Below, one piece after another: positions 51,278 to 59,995 of a stretch of 64,000 nucleotides of DNA. How positions within the stretch are numbered: position 1 is the first letter of the stretch; the number at the start of each line of letters is the position of its first letter. The DNA is from Clavibacter sepedonicus. GTDB taxonomy: Bacteria > Actinomycetota > Actinomycetes > Actinomycetales > Microbacteriaceae. The notes below the pieces were generated by a model. It was not told the DNA's origin. It ran no database searches and saw only the letters and a program-made list of their open reading frames with translations. The position numbers and the translations under genes are program-made. The stretch spans positions 1 to 64,000 of the forward strand of contig NC_010408.1 of NCBI RefSeq assembly GCF_000069225.1. The letters run 5' to 3'.

Positions 51278-52280
51278 CTAGCCGAAGGGGTTGACGGTGT
51301 TGGTGTTCACGGACTGCAGCTCGCCGACGCGGACGATGGCGCTGCTCGAGGTGTCTCGGACGGCGATCTGTCCACTGGTGCCGCCACCGGTCCAGGTGAC
51401 GGTCCAGTGACTGGTCGCGGTGATCGTGAACTCGCCGCTACCGGAGGTCTTCTGGAAGCGGAAGCCGCACGTCGGGGAGTCCTGCGCGAGCTGGTCCTTC
51501 ATGGCGGCGAGGTTGAAAGGGGTGCCGGCGCCGCAGGTGACGCTCTGACCGTCGCCGCTCTTCCACGTCACGGAGGACACCTTCGCGGTCGCGGTGACCG
51601 TGGTCCCTCCGAGCGTGCCCGTCTCCGTGTAGGGCCCGTAGCTGAGCGGGGCGGGGTTGTTGACCCAGAGCCACACCGGGATCCCGACCCACGTGCGCCG
51701 GTAGGGCGCCGTGTTCGGCGGGTCGTCGCTGTGGACCTTGCTCTCGGGCGCCATGCCGATGTCGATGCCGCGGAGCTGGAACGTCTTCACGAGCGCGGCC
51801 GCGGCCTGCGCCGGGGTGTACTGGACGACGCCGGCCGGGGGGGGTATCCGACCAGAACGTGGCACCGAAGCACCCCTCACCGAGGTCCGGGGGGCAGTAC
51901 GGCGTGCACTTGTACCAGGCCCCGACGGCGGCCGACTTGCCCGACGGCGGCGTCGTCTGAGGATCGGCGACCTTGATGTAGCCGGTGCAGCTCCCGGTGC
52001 TGCTGTACGCCCCGTCACCGGTCGAGCACGGCACCTCGGTGTCGCCGAACTTGCACGTCTGCGGCCCAGGCGTGAACCCGATCGGAGAGCCTTGATCACC
52101 GCCACCACCCGCCCCTGGAGTTGGCGCAGGATCACCCGTCCCGGGAATCGTAACGTCGCAACGAGACGTGACGAGACCGATACTGCACGTATTCGCGGAT
52201 GCCGATAAAGGAGCCGCGTAGAACGAGATGAGAACTATGACCGCAAGGCCCGCCATAGCTCGAAGCACGCGACCTAGCAC
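51278..52280 (-). pseudogene. Secreted Tad-operon protein with frameshift in an 8-G tract
   Basis: GTG 52280, with AGGAG upstream, begins a signal peptide (VLGRVLRAMAGLAVIVLISF). The mature part has many cysteines (TCSIGLVTSRCDV, CKFGDTEVPCSTG). The frame breaks at G8 (51837-51844) between GCFGATFWSD and QYTPAQAAAALVKTFQLRGI; one C fewer on the coding strand restores a 333-residue protein. The C-terminal half is beta-rich (YTETGTLGGTTVTATAKVSS) and ends near VNPFG. Family unknown; a wall- or pilus-associated protein is likely. The tract could be phase-variable or a sequencing error. Confidence 0.7.
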
Positions 52281-52924
52281 TGTGGCGCTCCTGCCTGGCC
52301 GCTGATGTTCGAGGTCTCGTAGACCTTCCACGACTTTTCGGCCGGGATGTATCGCACGTTGGCCTGGACGGGAGCGACCTTCTGGTCGGAAACGGGCGCA
52401 GGCGAGCCATCCGCATTCGAAGCGGATTGGTTCGAGATGTCAAGGCAGCCCTTCAGGTAGACGACGCCGTTCGCAATGGGCGCGCCTCCTGCGGGTGTTA
52501 GCTCGCCGAACGTCGTCGTCGAAGCATCAGACGTCCATATCGGTGCACCCGTGACCGTGCCCTTCTTCTCCGCCAGCTGCGCCGCCACGCTCTTGACCTG
52601 CATCAGCACTGTTCCAGTCGCGAACGGATCGATCCGGTTCGGGTCAGCTCCGGCGTCGGCCTGGATCTCGTACTGCACGGCCACGAAGTCCTTGACCGTG
52701 CGGTCCGCGGCGACGTAAGCATCCTCGCTACTCGCCGGCGGATCCGTCTGGCCGGGGCCGCTCAGAGGCTGGTACGCGGTCGGCGTCGGGGACGGAGCGG
52801 GTGAGGGCTCCGCGACCGCACTAGTCGCGGGACTCCCGCCGCCCCCCGACGTGCATCCGGTGAGGAGGACGACGGCGGTGAGCGCCACCGCGACGAGCGG
52901 TGCGTGCTTGCGAGTGATGATCAT
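52274..52924 (-). CDS. Lipoprotein of the Tad operon
   Basis: A 216-residue protein with a lipobox (VALTAVVLLTGC, cysteine 24) and a Ser/Pro linker, so it should be anchored at the outer face of the membrane. The mature part (EDAYVAADRTVKDFVAVQYE, QVKSVAAQLAEKKGTVTGAP) resembles NTF2-like or small extracytoplasmic adapter folds but cannot be assigned. Its stop overlaps the next gene start. A role in pilus biogenesis is inferred from context. Confidence 0.75.
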   Translation of the reverse strand: MIITRKHAPLVAVALTAVVLLTGCTSGGGGSPATSAVAEPSPAPSPTPTAYQPLSGPGQTDPPASSEDAYVAADRTVKDFVAVQYEIQADAGADPNRIDPFATGTVLMQVKSVAAQLAEKKGTVTGAPIWTSDASTTTFGELTPAGGAPIANGVVYLKGCLDISNQSASNADGSPAPVSDQKVAPVQANVRYIPAEKSWKVYETSNISGQAGAPQC

Positions 52925-52941
52925 GTCTGCGTCCTTCTGGT

Positions 52942-53319
52942 TCAGTTGCCGTCGACGAGTCGAGCGGATGCGGAAGCGTGAACGGGCATGGGCCCGATCC
53001 CGATCAAGCTCAGGATCTTGGGCACGTACTTCATTTCCACGGTGACGACGACCTGGTTGTTCTCGATGTGCGCGTCGCCCGTCGCGCCCGCAGCTGCGAT
53101 GTAGTTGTCCGCGGCCCGGACCGCGGCCGCCGAGCTCAGCGTGAACGCGTCACCGTTCACCGCGTTGCCGGTCGCCGCGTTCGTACCGGCACGGGCAGCT
53201 CCCTGAGCAACGGTCAGGGACTGCTCCACGGTCCGCGTCTTCCCGTCCCCATCTACGACGACGCCCGCGATGATCATGAGGGCGACGGCCAGGATCGTCA
53301 TCAAGGGGATGAACTTCAT
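52942..53319 (-). CDS. TadE/TadG-like pseudopilin
   Basis: A 125-residue protein with an N-terminal membrane helix (PLMTILAVALMIIAGVVVDG), then LTVAQGAARAGTNAATGNAV and beta-rich SVEMKYVPKILSLIGIG-type sequence (VVVTVEMKYVPKILSLIG). The helix plus A/G-rich segment fits the TadE/TadG minor pseudopilin architecture. Four bases separate it from the upstream pseudopilin gene. Confidence 0.7.
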   Translation of the reverse strand: MKFIPLMTILAVALMIIAGVVVDGDGKTRTVEQSLTVAQGAARAGTNAATGNAVNGDAFTLSSAAAVRAADNYIAAAGATGDAHIENNQVVVTVEMKYVPKILSLIGIGPMPVHASASARLVDGN

Positions 53320-53323
53320 CGCG

Positions 53324-53767
53324 TCACCGCTCTCGGTAGGGGTCCACGGGACTCGTGGCCGTCTGCGTGATGGTCATGGATCCGGGGATCAGCGGGAACA
53401 CCAGATCCGACGTGTTGATCGTGCACCGGACGGTCGCGGTCACCGTCCCGGTCTCCCCCAGCCGCGTGCTGAGCCCGTTCCCCCCGATCGAGAGATCCAG
53501 GCTCGCGCACGAGACGTTGCCCTCGAGCGCACGCACCGCCGCCGCCTTCGCATGAGGAACCGCCTCCACGGCAGTGCGGGAGAGCGACGCATCGCGCGCA
53601 GCCGCAGCCGCAGCGCTCGCGACGGTGTTATCCGCCGTCCCATACCGGCCCATGAACATAATCACCCCGATCAACGGCAGAATCACGCCCACGAGCACGA
53701 TCGCCACCGCAGGCACCTCCTCGACCTCACCGCGCTCGTCCCGCAGCGCTCGCCGTAGTGCGTTCAT
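53324..53767 (-). CDS. TadE-like pseudopilin
   Basis: A 147-residue protein, ATG 53767 overlapping the previous stop. DERGEVEEVPAVAIVLVGVI has the glycine-acidic-hydrophobic arrangement of TadE-type prepilins, followed by a single helix (VGVILPLIGVIMFMGRYG), AAAAARDASLSRTAVEAV, and a beta-rich C-terminus with two cysteines. It is probably a minor pilus component processed by the A24 peptidase. Confidence 0.75.
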   Translation of the reverse strand: MNALRRALRDERGEVEEVPAVAIVLVGVILPLIGVIMFMGRYGTADNTVASAAAAAARDASLSRTAVEAVPHAKAAAVRALEGNVSCASLDLSIGGNGLSTRLGETGTVTATVRCTINTSDLVFPLIPGSMTITQTATSPVDPYRER

Positions 53768-54180
53768 GACGCGGGGACCCATCGTTCGATGGGTCCTGTG
53801 ACCGTGCGGGACACTTCCGGGAGGGTGACACCTGGGATGAGCGAGAGAGCGCGGCCCGTGACGGTCACGGTGACGGTGGTCGGGGCACGTTCGACGCTCA
53901 CGTTGGGCGAGGTGAGGTATCCCCCGGCCTGGGTGAGAACCTGCTCGCCCGCCGCGCGTCCGCTGTCGCTGTCAGCCTGGTAGGCGCGCGCGGTGCTGTA
54001 GGCCGCGGTGGCGGCGCTCTGGGCGATGTTCGTGCCTTGGAACCAGAGTGCGATTTGCACGCCGAAGAACACCATCAGCACGATGCCCGGGAGCACGATC
54101 GCATCGCCGGCATAGCCGTCGTCTTCGCGGAGTCGTGCCAGCGCATGTCGGGGCGAGCCGAGCCTCTTGATGATGGTCAT
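53764..54180 (-). CDS. TadE-like pseudopilin
   Basis: A 138-residue protein. DDGYAGDAIVLPGIVLMVFF is the N-terminal prepilin-like helix; GTNIAQSAATAAYSTARAYQ continues it, followed by a beta-rich part. The three TadE-like genes in a row (54180, 53767, 53319) match the multiple pseudopilins of actinobacterial Tad operons. Confidence 0.78.
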   Translation of the reverse strand: MTIIKRLGSPRHALARLREDDGYAGDAIVLPGIVLMVFFGVQIALWFQGTNIAQSAATAAYSTARAYQADSDSGRAAGEQVLTQAGGYLTSPNVSVERAPTTVTVTVTGRALSLIPGVTLPEVSRTVTGPIERWVPAS

Positions 54181-54190
54181 GGTGGCGGCC

Positions 54191-54406
54191 TTAGCCGGGC
54201 AGCTTGCCGAGGTAACCGGTGACCCAGGCGGTGACGAGGCCGATGATGGTGAGCCCGAGGGCTACCCCGCCGATGATGAAGATCGCCTTGGTAGGCACGT
54301 CATCGAGGCCGGACTCGGGGTTCGAGCGGAGGTCCTCCAGGCGTGTGCGGAGTCCGGTGTCGATGCGGACGATCCGGGTGAGGACGAGGTCGTTGAGCTT
54401 GCTCAT
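54191..54406 (-). CDS. Small Flp-type pilin candidate
   Basis: A 71-residue protein. The C-terminal helix (KAIFIIGGVALGLTIIGLVT) follows ESGLDDVPT, which could be the G-x-x-x prepilin site, although the usual Glu at +5 is missing. Position between tadC and the TadE-like genes and size fit the Flp pilin. The N-terminus (VRIDTGLRTRLEDLRSNP) is longer than usual. Assignment is by context. Confidence 0.65.
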   Translation of the reverse strand: MSKLNDLVLTRIVRIDTGLRTRLEDLRSNPESGLDDVPTKAIFIIGGVALGLTIIGLVTAWVTGYLGKLPG

Positions 54407-54424
54407 GGTGGTGCCTTTCGGTTC

Positions 54425-55306
54425 TCAGATCGTGGTCAGTTGGAGGACGAGGGGGACGAGGACAAGGGCGAGGACCGGTATGAGCGTCGCGAGTACGGGG
54501 TAGGTCATGGCGCTGGTGGCCCGGGCTGCGGCGTCGAGGTCGTCTGCGGCGACCTTGGCACGGAGCTTGTCGCAGGCCGCGCGAAGCTGGTCGCGGAGAC
54601 CGACCCGGGCTTCGCCAAGTCGCATCATCCGTGCCATGTCCGTCAGGGCGGGGACCTCGAGCTGCTCGCCGAGCCGGTCAAGTGCGTCCCACTTCGAGAC
54701 GCGTGTGAGGTCGGCGATCTGGTACTCGCGTCGGATCCGGCGGAAGGCCCAGGTGTCGGAGAGGCTCGCCGCCTTGCTCAAGGCGCTGTCAGGGGTGGTT
54801 GTACCGAGGAGGGTGACGGCGACCAGCTCGAGGTAGACGGTGACGAAGCGGGTGAACTCACGTCGCGCTTGTCGAGCCTTCGTGCGGACGGTTGCGTCGG
54901 GCGACAGCCACATCACCAGCGCGAGGGCCGGGCTGAGGAGGAGCGGTAGCGGGAAGAAGAATCCGAGAGCGAGCTGGAAGACGATGGGGAGGAAGAGGGG
55001 CCCGATGAATCCGATGGCTGCCAGCTGCAGCTTTCGCGCGTAGAAGGTGCTGACCGGGATCTCGAGGAGGTCGAGTTCCTTCGTTGGGGCAGCGAAGCCG
55101 CGGACGTTGGGCATGCGTCGGCTGATCCAGGTCCCGGCGCGGTCGGCGCGGGTTGAAGTGGTGACGGTGGGCGCGGCGGTGAGGTCGCCGAGCCGGGTGA
55201 GCGCGTCGTCAGCGAGCATGACGCGGGGGGCGAGCTGGAGGACGAGCACGGCCAGTCCAAGGCCGATGAGTGCGCCGGGGAGGAGCGCGATCAGCGCGGG
55301 GCTCAT
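54425..55306 (-). CDS. tadC: TadC-like inner-membrane platform protein
   Basis: A 293-residue GspF-like protein. Hydrophobic segments at about 5-27, 93-120, 120-140 and 268-290 (PVLATLIPVLALVLVPLVLQ). The cytoplasmic region FTRFVTVYLELVAVTLLGTT and ALTDMARMMRLGEARVGLRD matches TadC. It forms the assembly platform with TadB under the TadA motor. The start overlaps the tadB stop by 4 bp. Confidence 0.85.
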   Translation of the reverse strand: MSPALIALLPGALIGLGLAVLVLQLAPRVMLADDALTRLGDLTAAPTVTTSTRADRAGTWISRRMPNVRGFAAPTKELDLLEIPVSTFYARKLQLAAIGFIGPLFLPIVFQLALGFFFPLPLLLSPALALVMWLSPDATVRTKARQARREFTRFVTVYLELVAVTLLGTTTPDSALSKAASLSDTWAFRRIRREYQIADLTRVSKWDALDRLGEQLEVPALTDMARMMRLGEARVGLRDQLRAACDKLRAKVAADDLDAAARATSAMTYPVLATLIPVLALVLVPLVLQLTTI

Positions 55307-56169
55307 GTGCGCGCTCCATCCGAGATGGTCTGGATGATGCGGGCGTCCGGGAGGGTCTTGCTCTGGGACTTCGCCCACACCAGTATCAGCGCGAACATAC
55401 CGATGATGACGACGAGGATGCTCTGCCCGAGAGGCGTGGAGAAGGACGCGAGCTGTGGTGAGCCGGAGAATACGACGATGCAGGCGAGCACGAACCCGAC
55501 GATGCCGGTCATCTGCACGAGGGTGCGGCGTGGCTTGTCGCGCTCGTTGTAGATGAGGCGGCGCTGCTTGACCTGGGTGGCGAGGTTGTCGGCGAGCCCC
55601 TCGAGGGCCGTCGACAGGCCGCCGGCGTTGAACTCGGCCGCCTGGATCAGGTAGATGACGACCTCGTCTGCCCACGCGCTGTCGAGTTCGTCGGCGAAGG
55701 CGCGCAGCGCGTCGGTGTTGGACCAGGACCCTGACATGCGGTTGTTCAGCCGGTCGACCGTGACGCGGAGGATTGGTGGTGCAGCGGTGCGGCTGAGGTC
55801 GATGACCTCACGCAGCGTGAAGGTGCCGGTGTCTGCTGTTGCGGCGAGGCTCCGGGTCCACGCCTCGAGAGCGGACAGCAGGTCCCGCTCGGTGGTGTCC
55901 TGCTTGCTGAGCAGTAGGGGGAGCCCGACGAACGCGACGGGCGCGATGAGGACGAGAACGATGATCCCGGAGAGGCTTGCGCTGATGAGGCCGACCACAA
56001 CTCCCAGAAGCAGGCTCGCCTTCGTCCTCGTGCTCACCTTGGACCACAGGGGTCGGGTGGCTCGGCGCTGAGAGCGGGGCCGCGGCGGGGGCGCGGGCTG
56101 GAAGGCACGGATCAGCACGAGGATGCCGCCCACGGTTGCAGCCCCAGCGAGTGCTGCGAGGAGTGCCAT
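55303..56169 (-). CDS. tadB: TadB-like inner-membrane platform protein
   Basis: A 288-residue GspF-like protein. Helices near 1-22, 52-85, 225-245 and 258-275. LLSALEAWTRSLAATADTGT and IQAAEFNAGGLSTALEGLAD are the conserved cytoplasmic motifs of TadB. It starts on the last base of the tadA stop. Confidence 0.87.
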   Translation of the reverse strand: MALLAALAGAATVGGILVLIRAFQPAPPPRPRSQRRATRPLWSKVSTRTKASLLLGVVVGLISASLSGIIVLVLIAPVAFVGLPLLLSKQDTTERDLLSALEAWTRSLAATADTGTFTLREVIDLSRTAAPPILRVTVDRLNNRMSGSWSNTDALRAFADELDSAWADEVVIYLIQAAEFNAGGLSTALEGLADNLATQVKQRRLIYNERDKPRRTLVQMTGIVGFVLACIVVFSGSPQLASFSTPLGQSILVVIIGMFALILVWAKSQSKTLPDARIIQTISDGART

Positions 56170-57770
56170 CAGTTCGCTCCGGTGTAGAAGAACTCGTCGT
56201 CGAGACCGGCTCGACGGAGGGTCGCGGCAAGGTCGGTGCTGGGCTTCTCCGGCATGTCGTACTGCTGCTTGTCGTAGTTCCAGGCGACCAGACGCGCGGC
56301 CATGGGGATCTGCTTGTTCGGCTGGGCGATGACTTCGGCGATCTCGGACACGATGCGGCGGCTGGTGCCGTCCGCGGTGGTGATGGTGTCGAGGTGCACG
56401 ACGATGTTGATGCTGCGGAGCACCTGGCGCATGGGTGATGCATCGTCGCTGAGGCGCTGTTCCTCCATGAGGATGTCGACGAACCGGTCAAGTGCGTCAG
56501 CGGCGTTGCGGGCGTGGATGGTGGAGATGGAGCCCATGCCGGCCTTCATCGCGCGGATGGCGATGGGTCCTTCGGGGCCGCGGATCTCGCCGAACAGGAT
56601 GCGCTTGGCGGAGGACCGGAGGGCGGCGAGGAAGGCGTCTTCAAGGGTGAAGCGGGCCTCCATGTCGGTGCCGGCGAGGGCGTAGGGGACGCACTCGAAG
56701 TCCTGGACTTGGGCGTGGCGGTGGGCGAGCTTTCCGAGGTAGAGCTCGCGTTCCGTCTCGATGGTGACGATCTTGTCGTCGCGGGGCACGGCGGACATCC
56801 AGCCGCGGAGGAATGTGGTCTTGCCGGTGCCGGCCCAGCCGGAGACGAGGGCGGAGAGGTTGGCGCGCACGAGCGCGTCCAGGAGCTGTCTCATCTTGGG
56901 CGTGATGGTGCCGAGCTCGACGAGGTTGTCGAGGTCGATGTCGACGTGGTTGTGCTTGCGGATGGTGATGTTGGGGACGGAGTTGTTGGGGCGTCCGACG
57001 CCGGCGAAGCGGGCGCCGCCGATGTCGAGGTCGACGCGACCGTAGGGTCGGCTGAACGCGCGGCCGCGCCAGCTGGCGATGTCGTAGATGATCCGCTCAA
57101 GGTCGTCGACGTTGTCGGCGCAGGCGGGGCGTCGCTCCTTGCGGCCGTTGGTCTTGGTGACCATGACGTTGTCGTGGCCGACGATGGAGATGTCCTCGAC
57201 GTCCTCCTCGCGGAGGTACTGCTGGAGCCGGCCGTATCGGAAGACCGAGTCGAAGACGGCCTGGACGTACTGAGCACTCAAGGCATCGGACCACTCCTTC
57301 TCCGGGCCGCTGTTCATGCCGACCTGGCGGACGTGCTCCTTCACGCGCTTCTCGATTTGCGCGAGGACGCTCTCCTCGTAGGGAGTCTCAGGGGTTGCGG
57401 ACGCTGTGGCGACGTCGAAGTCCTGGCGGCTGCGGCTGGATGCCGTGTCGATGTCCAAGGCCTTGACGAACCGGTCGACCTGGCGCCAGTCGATGGCGTT
57501 GGCTCCGGGACCGGCGACCGCCTCGAGACGCATCCGCGCCTCGGGGGTGCGGGGCCGCTTGAGAGGTTCGTCGGCCGACAACGGAGCCTCGGCCTCAGGA
57601 GCCGCGGAATCGACGAGGTGGAGCGTGGGCTGCCTGGTGGAGGCGGCGAAGAGGTGCGCCTGGCCGGTCGGGGCAGGGCGATGAGTGACAGGGATGTTGG
57701 CTGGACTGGTGAGGTCGGCGAGGAACGGGCGCTGGCTCATGTCGATCTCGGGTGCGGTCTCGTCGGTCAT
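56169..57770 (-). CDS. tadA: TadA/CpaF-type pilus assembly ATPase
   Basis: A 533-residue secretion ATPase. Walker A GWAGTGKTTF (311-320), Asp box near TIETERELYLG, Walker B-type RILFGEIRGPEGPIAIRAM, and the His box STIHARNAADALDRF are in order. The N-terminal ~100 residues are a disordered, plasmid-type extension. It powers pilin polymerisation at the inner face of the membrane. ATG 57770 has GGAAGG upstream and overlaps the tadZ stop. Confidence 0.93.
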   Translation of the reverse strand: MTDETAPEIDMSQRPFLADLTSPANIPVTHRPAPTGQAHLFAASTRQPTLHLVDSAAPEAEAPLSADEPLKRPRTPEARMRLEAVAGPGANAIDWRQVDRFVKALDIDTASSRSRQDFDVATASATPETPYEESVLAQIEKRVKEHVRQVGMNSGPEKEWSDALSAQYVQAVFDSVFRYGRLQQYLREEDVEDISIVGHDNVMVTKTNGRKERRPACADNVDDLERIIYDIASWRGRAFSRPYGRVDLDIGGARFAGVGRPNNSVPNITIRKHNHVDIDLDNLVELGTITPKMRQLLDALVRANLSALVSGWAGTGKTTFLRGWMSAVPRDDKIVTIETERELYLGKLAHRHAQVQDFECVPYALAGTDMEARFTLEDAFLAALRSSAKRILFGEIRGPEGPIAIRAMKAGMGSISTIHARNAADALDRFVDILMEEQRLSDDASPMRQVLRSINIVVHLDTITTADGTSRRIVSEIAEVIAQPNKQIPMAARLVAWNYDKQQYDMPEKPSTDLAATLRRAGLDDEFFYTGAN

Positions 57771-58612
57771 CACACTGCCTTCCGGTCGAGGTCGCTGGTG
57801 CTGTGCTCGTCGATCGCGGTGACCGCGCGACGGATCGCCTGGCGGTAGGAGTTGCGCTGCGGCTTAGGGTCAGGTCGGCCGAGCGAGAATACGGCTGCGC
57901 CGTCGGGGTCGAAGGGGAGGACGGCAAGGACGGGCATGACGTTCTTGTCGAAGGAGGAGGCCGGGATGGGCTCGGCTGGTGCGTCCGTGAGGAGGAGGCG
58001 GTACTTCTCGGCGCGTCCGACGCCGTCGAGGCGATCTGCGAGATCGGGGAGCTGGAGGCGCCGGTACATGCGGTTGAGGTCGACCATCGTGCTCGAGGCG
58101 ATCGTGAGCACCTGGTCGGCGCCGTCGAGGATTGGGAGGCGGATGTCCTCGGGGTCGATGCGGCCGAGGTCGATGAGGACGTCGAAGCCGGCCTCGCTCA
58201 GCGATCGGAAGAGGCTCGGGAATCTGGCCCAGAGACCCTGAACTCCGTCGACGATGCCCAGCTGGAAGAACCCGGGGACGACCCACATGCGGTGCTGGGC
58301 GGGGATGGCGGGGATGGGGGTCTGCGGGATCTCGGGGAGCTCATGGACGGCGATGGCGAGACCGCATGCGGGGTAGATGAGGTCCTGCCAGGTCAGGAGG
58401 CCGCGGGAGAAGGCGACGGCGACCTTGTCGAGGCCACCGACTTCGGGGCGGAGGTTGGAGCGGAAGAACCCAGCCATGGCGGAGGTGACGTTGTGGGTCT
58501 CGGCCTCGAACACGATGACCGGGCGTGGCCAGTAGACGGCAGCCGCGAACGTGGCAGTGGTGACGCCGGGCGAGCCGGCGAAGGAGGTGAAGGCGATGAC
58601 GGTCACGATCAC
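57770..58612 (-). CDS. tadZ: TadZ/CpaE-like protein with a degenerate P-loop
   Basis: A 280-residue ParA/MinD-like protein. The N-terminal TVIAFTSFAGSPGVTTATFA stands where KGGxGKTT should be; both lysines are missing. FDVLIDLGRIDPEDIRLPIL is the Walker B-type region. TadZ proteins localise the pilus machine to the cell pole or a focus and often have weakened ATP sites. It overlaps the cpaB stop and the tadA start. Confidence 0.8.
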   Translation of the reverse strand: MIVTVIAFTSFAGSPGVTTATFAAAVYWPRPVIVFEAETHNVTSAMAGFFRSNLRPEVGGLDKVAVAFSRGLLTWQDLIYPACGLAIAVHELPEIPQTPIPAIPAQHRMWVVPGFFQLGIVDGVQGLWARFPSLFRSLSEAGFDVLIDLGRIDPEDIRLPILDGADQVLTIASSTMVDLNRMYRRLQLPDLADRLDGVGRAEKYRLLLTDAPAEPIPASSFDKNVMPVLAVLPFDPDGAAVFSLGRPDPKPQRNSYRQAIRRAVTAIDEHSTSDLDRKAV

Positions 58613-59307
58613 TTCCCTTCGGGAGTGAGGTAGATCGCCACGGCCCCGGCAGCTGCCCGGCTGGTGAGGTCCGCTGCGGCCGTCGCGGGCACGTAGACGT
58701 CGACGGTAATGGTGTCGGCGGCTTCATCACGCGCGGTGGCCGAGACGTCTCCCGCGACGGCAGAAGACCCGCTGGTGACCGCTCCTGTAGCAGCAGCAGC
58801 CGCATCGGCGGCGACGGGAACGATCGCGACATGGTCGTCGGCGACGAGCGCCTGTGCGGGGAGCTGGGTGCGCTTGAGGGTCAGCCCAACGAGCGCCTTG
58901 CCGTCGGGGACGCTGAGGGCCGGCGCCACGGAGGACGACGTGACGAGGCTGCCGGCGGGGAGGTCGACGGTGGCGGTCTGCCCGATGACGTCCGCGGCAT
59001 CCGCGACCGGGATCCCCTGGGTGTTCTGGCCCTGCGAGATGTCGAGGGTGCCGAGATCGGTCTGGCTGATGATCTGCCCTCGAGCAATGTCGCGGCTGCT
59101 GACGAACACCTGCTGGCTGTTCGAGTTGGAGGAGTAGATGAAGACCCCGCCAAGTGCGCCAGCGACGATAAGCGCGATGGCACCCGCCTTCCATGTCCAC
59201 GGTCGCTTCACGCGCACAGGGGTGATGGAGTCCGCCCGCGCGGCTGAGCTCGGTGCGCGGGTGGCGGTGGCGCTCGTGGCGGGAACGGCGTCTGTGACAG
59301 TCACCAA
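58609..59307 (-). CDS. cpaB: CpaB/RcpC-like SAF-domain protein
   Basis: A 232-residue protein. One membrane helix (WKAGAIALIVAGALGGVFIY) then an extracytoplasmic SAF domain (VFVSSRDIARGQIISQTDLG, LPAGSLVTSSSVAPAL) found in CpaB/RcpC and flagellar FlgA. It is the first gene of the Tad operon, 20 bp after the shared promoter motif. Confidence 0.85.
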   Translation of the reverse strand: MVTVTDAVPATSATATRAPSSAARADSITPVRVKRPWTWKAGAIALIVAGALGGVFIYSSNSNSQQVFVSSRDIARGQIISQTDLGTLDISQGQNTQGIPVADAADVIGQTATVDLPAGSLVTSSSVAPALSVPDGKALVGLTLKRTQLPAQALVADDHVAIVPVAADAAAAATGAVTSGSSAVAGDVSATARDEAADTITVDVYVPATAAADLTSRAAAGAVAIYLTPEGK

Positions 59308-59327
59308 GTTGTCCTCTCGTGGGTCCT

Positions 59328-59367
59328 ACCTACAAGGGGTGGCCTCCGACGAGTGAAGTGGGTCAAA
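59328..59367 (-). promoter_or_regulatory. Shared two-block promoter motif of the Tad operon
   Basis: Minus strand: TTTGACCCACT (59367-59357), 15 bp, CACCCCTTGTAGGT (59341-59328). Same blocks and same spacing at 62450-62489; same blocks at 42838-43951 around the IS. The spacing between TTGACC and TAGGT (28 bp) does not fit sigma-70, suggesting a special sigma factor or an activator. Confidence 0.8.
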
Positions 59368-59401
59368 TTTGCCCCCACGAGTTCTGTGCCTCCCGTCGAC
59401 G

Positions 59402-59459
59402 GCTCCCCCGGGAGCTGCATCGACGGCAGTCTAGGCTGCTTGTGGTTTTTTCCACAAGC
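59402..59459. terminator. Two adjacent hairpins, the second with a T6 loop
   Basis: GCTCCC-N2-GGGAGC (59402-59415) and GCTTGTGG-TTTTTT-CCACAAGC (59438-59459). They lie between the regulator gene ending at 59485 and the Tad promoter and probably insulate the two. Confidence 0.65.
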
Positions 59460-59484
59460 GCCGTGTTCCTGGAAAGATGCCAGG

Positions 59485-59820
59485 CTAGAGCGGACCGCGA
59501 ATGGTGCGTCGGTATTCGTCCACAGCCCCGTCGAAGGCGGTCGCATCGGCTCGCCACTGCAGCCGGTTGCCCCCACCACCACCGCGGCCGGCGACGTCGG
59601 GATCTTGCTCCGGGATCAGGAAGCCCGCAGCGACGAGCGGCCTGATGTGCGCCTCGACACCCGCCCGGGTGAGTCCGAGTTCACTCATCAAGGTCGTCGC
59701 AGTACAGGGGCCATCCCGGAAGGCGATCTGGAGGATCCGCGCACGCGTCTCGGAGTAGCCAAGAGCGCGTGCTGACGATGCGAGGTACGGCGCATTCGCC
59801 GATTCGTCTCCAACCGTCAT
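59485..59820 (-). CDS. Winged-helix transcription regulator
   Basis: A 111-residue protein. The winged helix lies in SETRARILQIAFRDGPCTAT, TTLMSELGLTRAGVEAHIRP and LVAAGFLIPEQD, as in ArsR/MarR-like regulators. A Gly-rich wing (GRGGGGGNRLQW) follows. ATG 59820 is favoured; other in-frame starts lie upstream. It sits next to the Tad promoter and may control it. Confidence 0.75.
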   Translation of the reverse strand: MTVGDESANAPYLASSARALGYSETRARILQIAFRDGPCTATTLMSELGLTRAGVEAHIRPLVAAGFLIPEQDPDVAGRGGGGGNRLQWRADATAFDGAVDEYRRTIRGPL

Positions 59821-59995
59821 GGATCCATCATCCCCCATGCGTCGCGCCATGACCCCAGCCCCGCCACCTGCGGCCCTCTGCGTCAACGCCACCGTATCTT
59901 CGCCTTCGACGCAGGCCGAGTATTTCGATGAAACGTCGCTTAGGCGGGACGGCCACGCGAGCCCACTTTGCTTGACGAAGTGCCACACTTGCCAC

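Noticed and set aside
56514..57848. 444-codon plus-strand ORF opposite tadA
   Set aside because: Antisense shadow of a clearly assigned ATPase.
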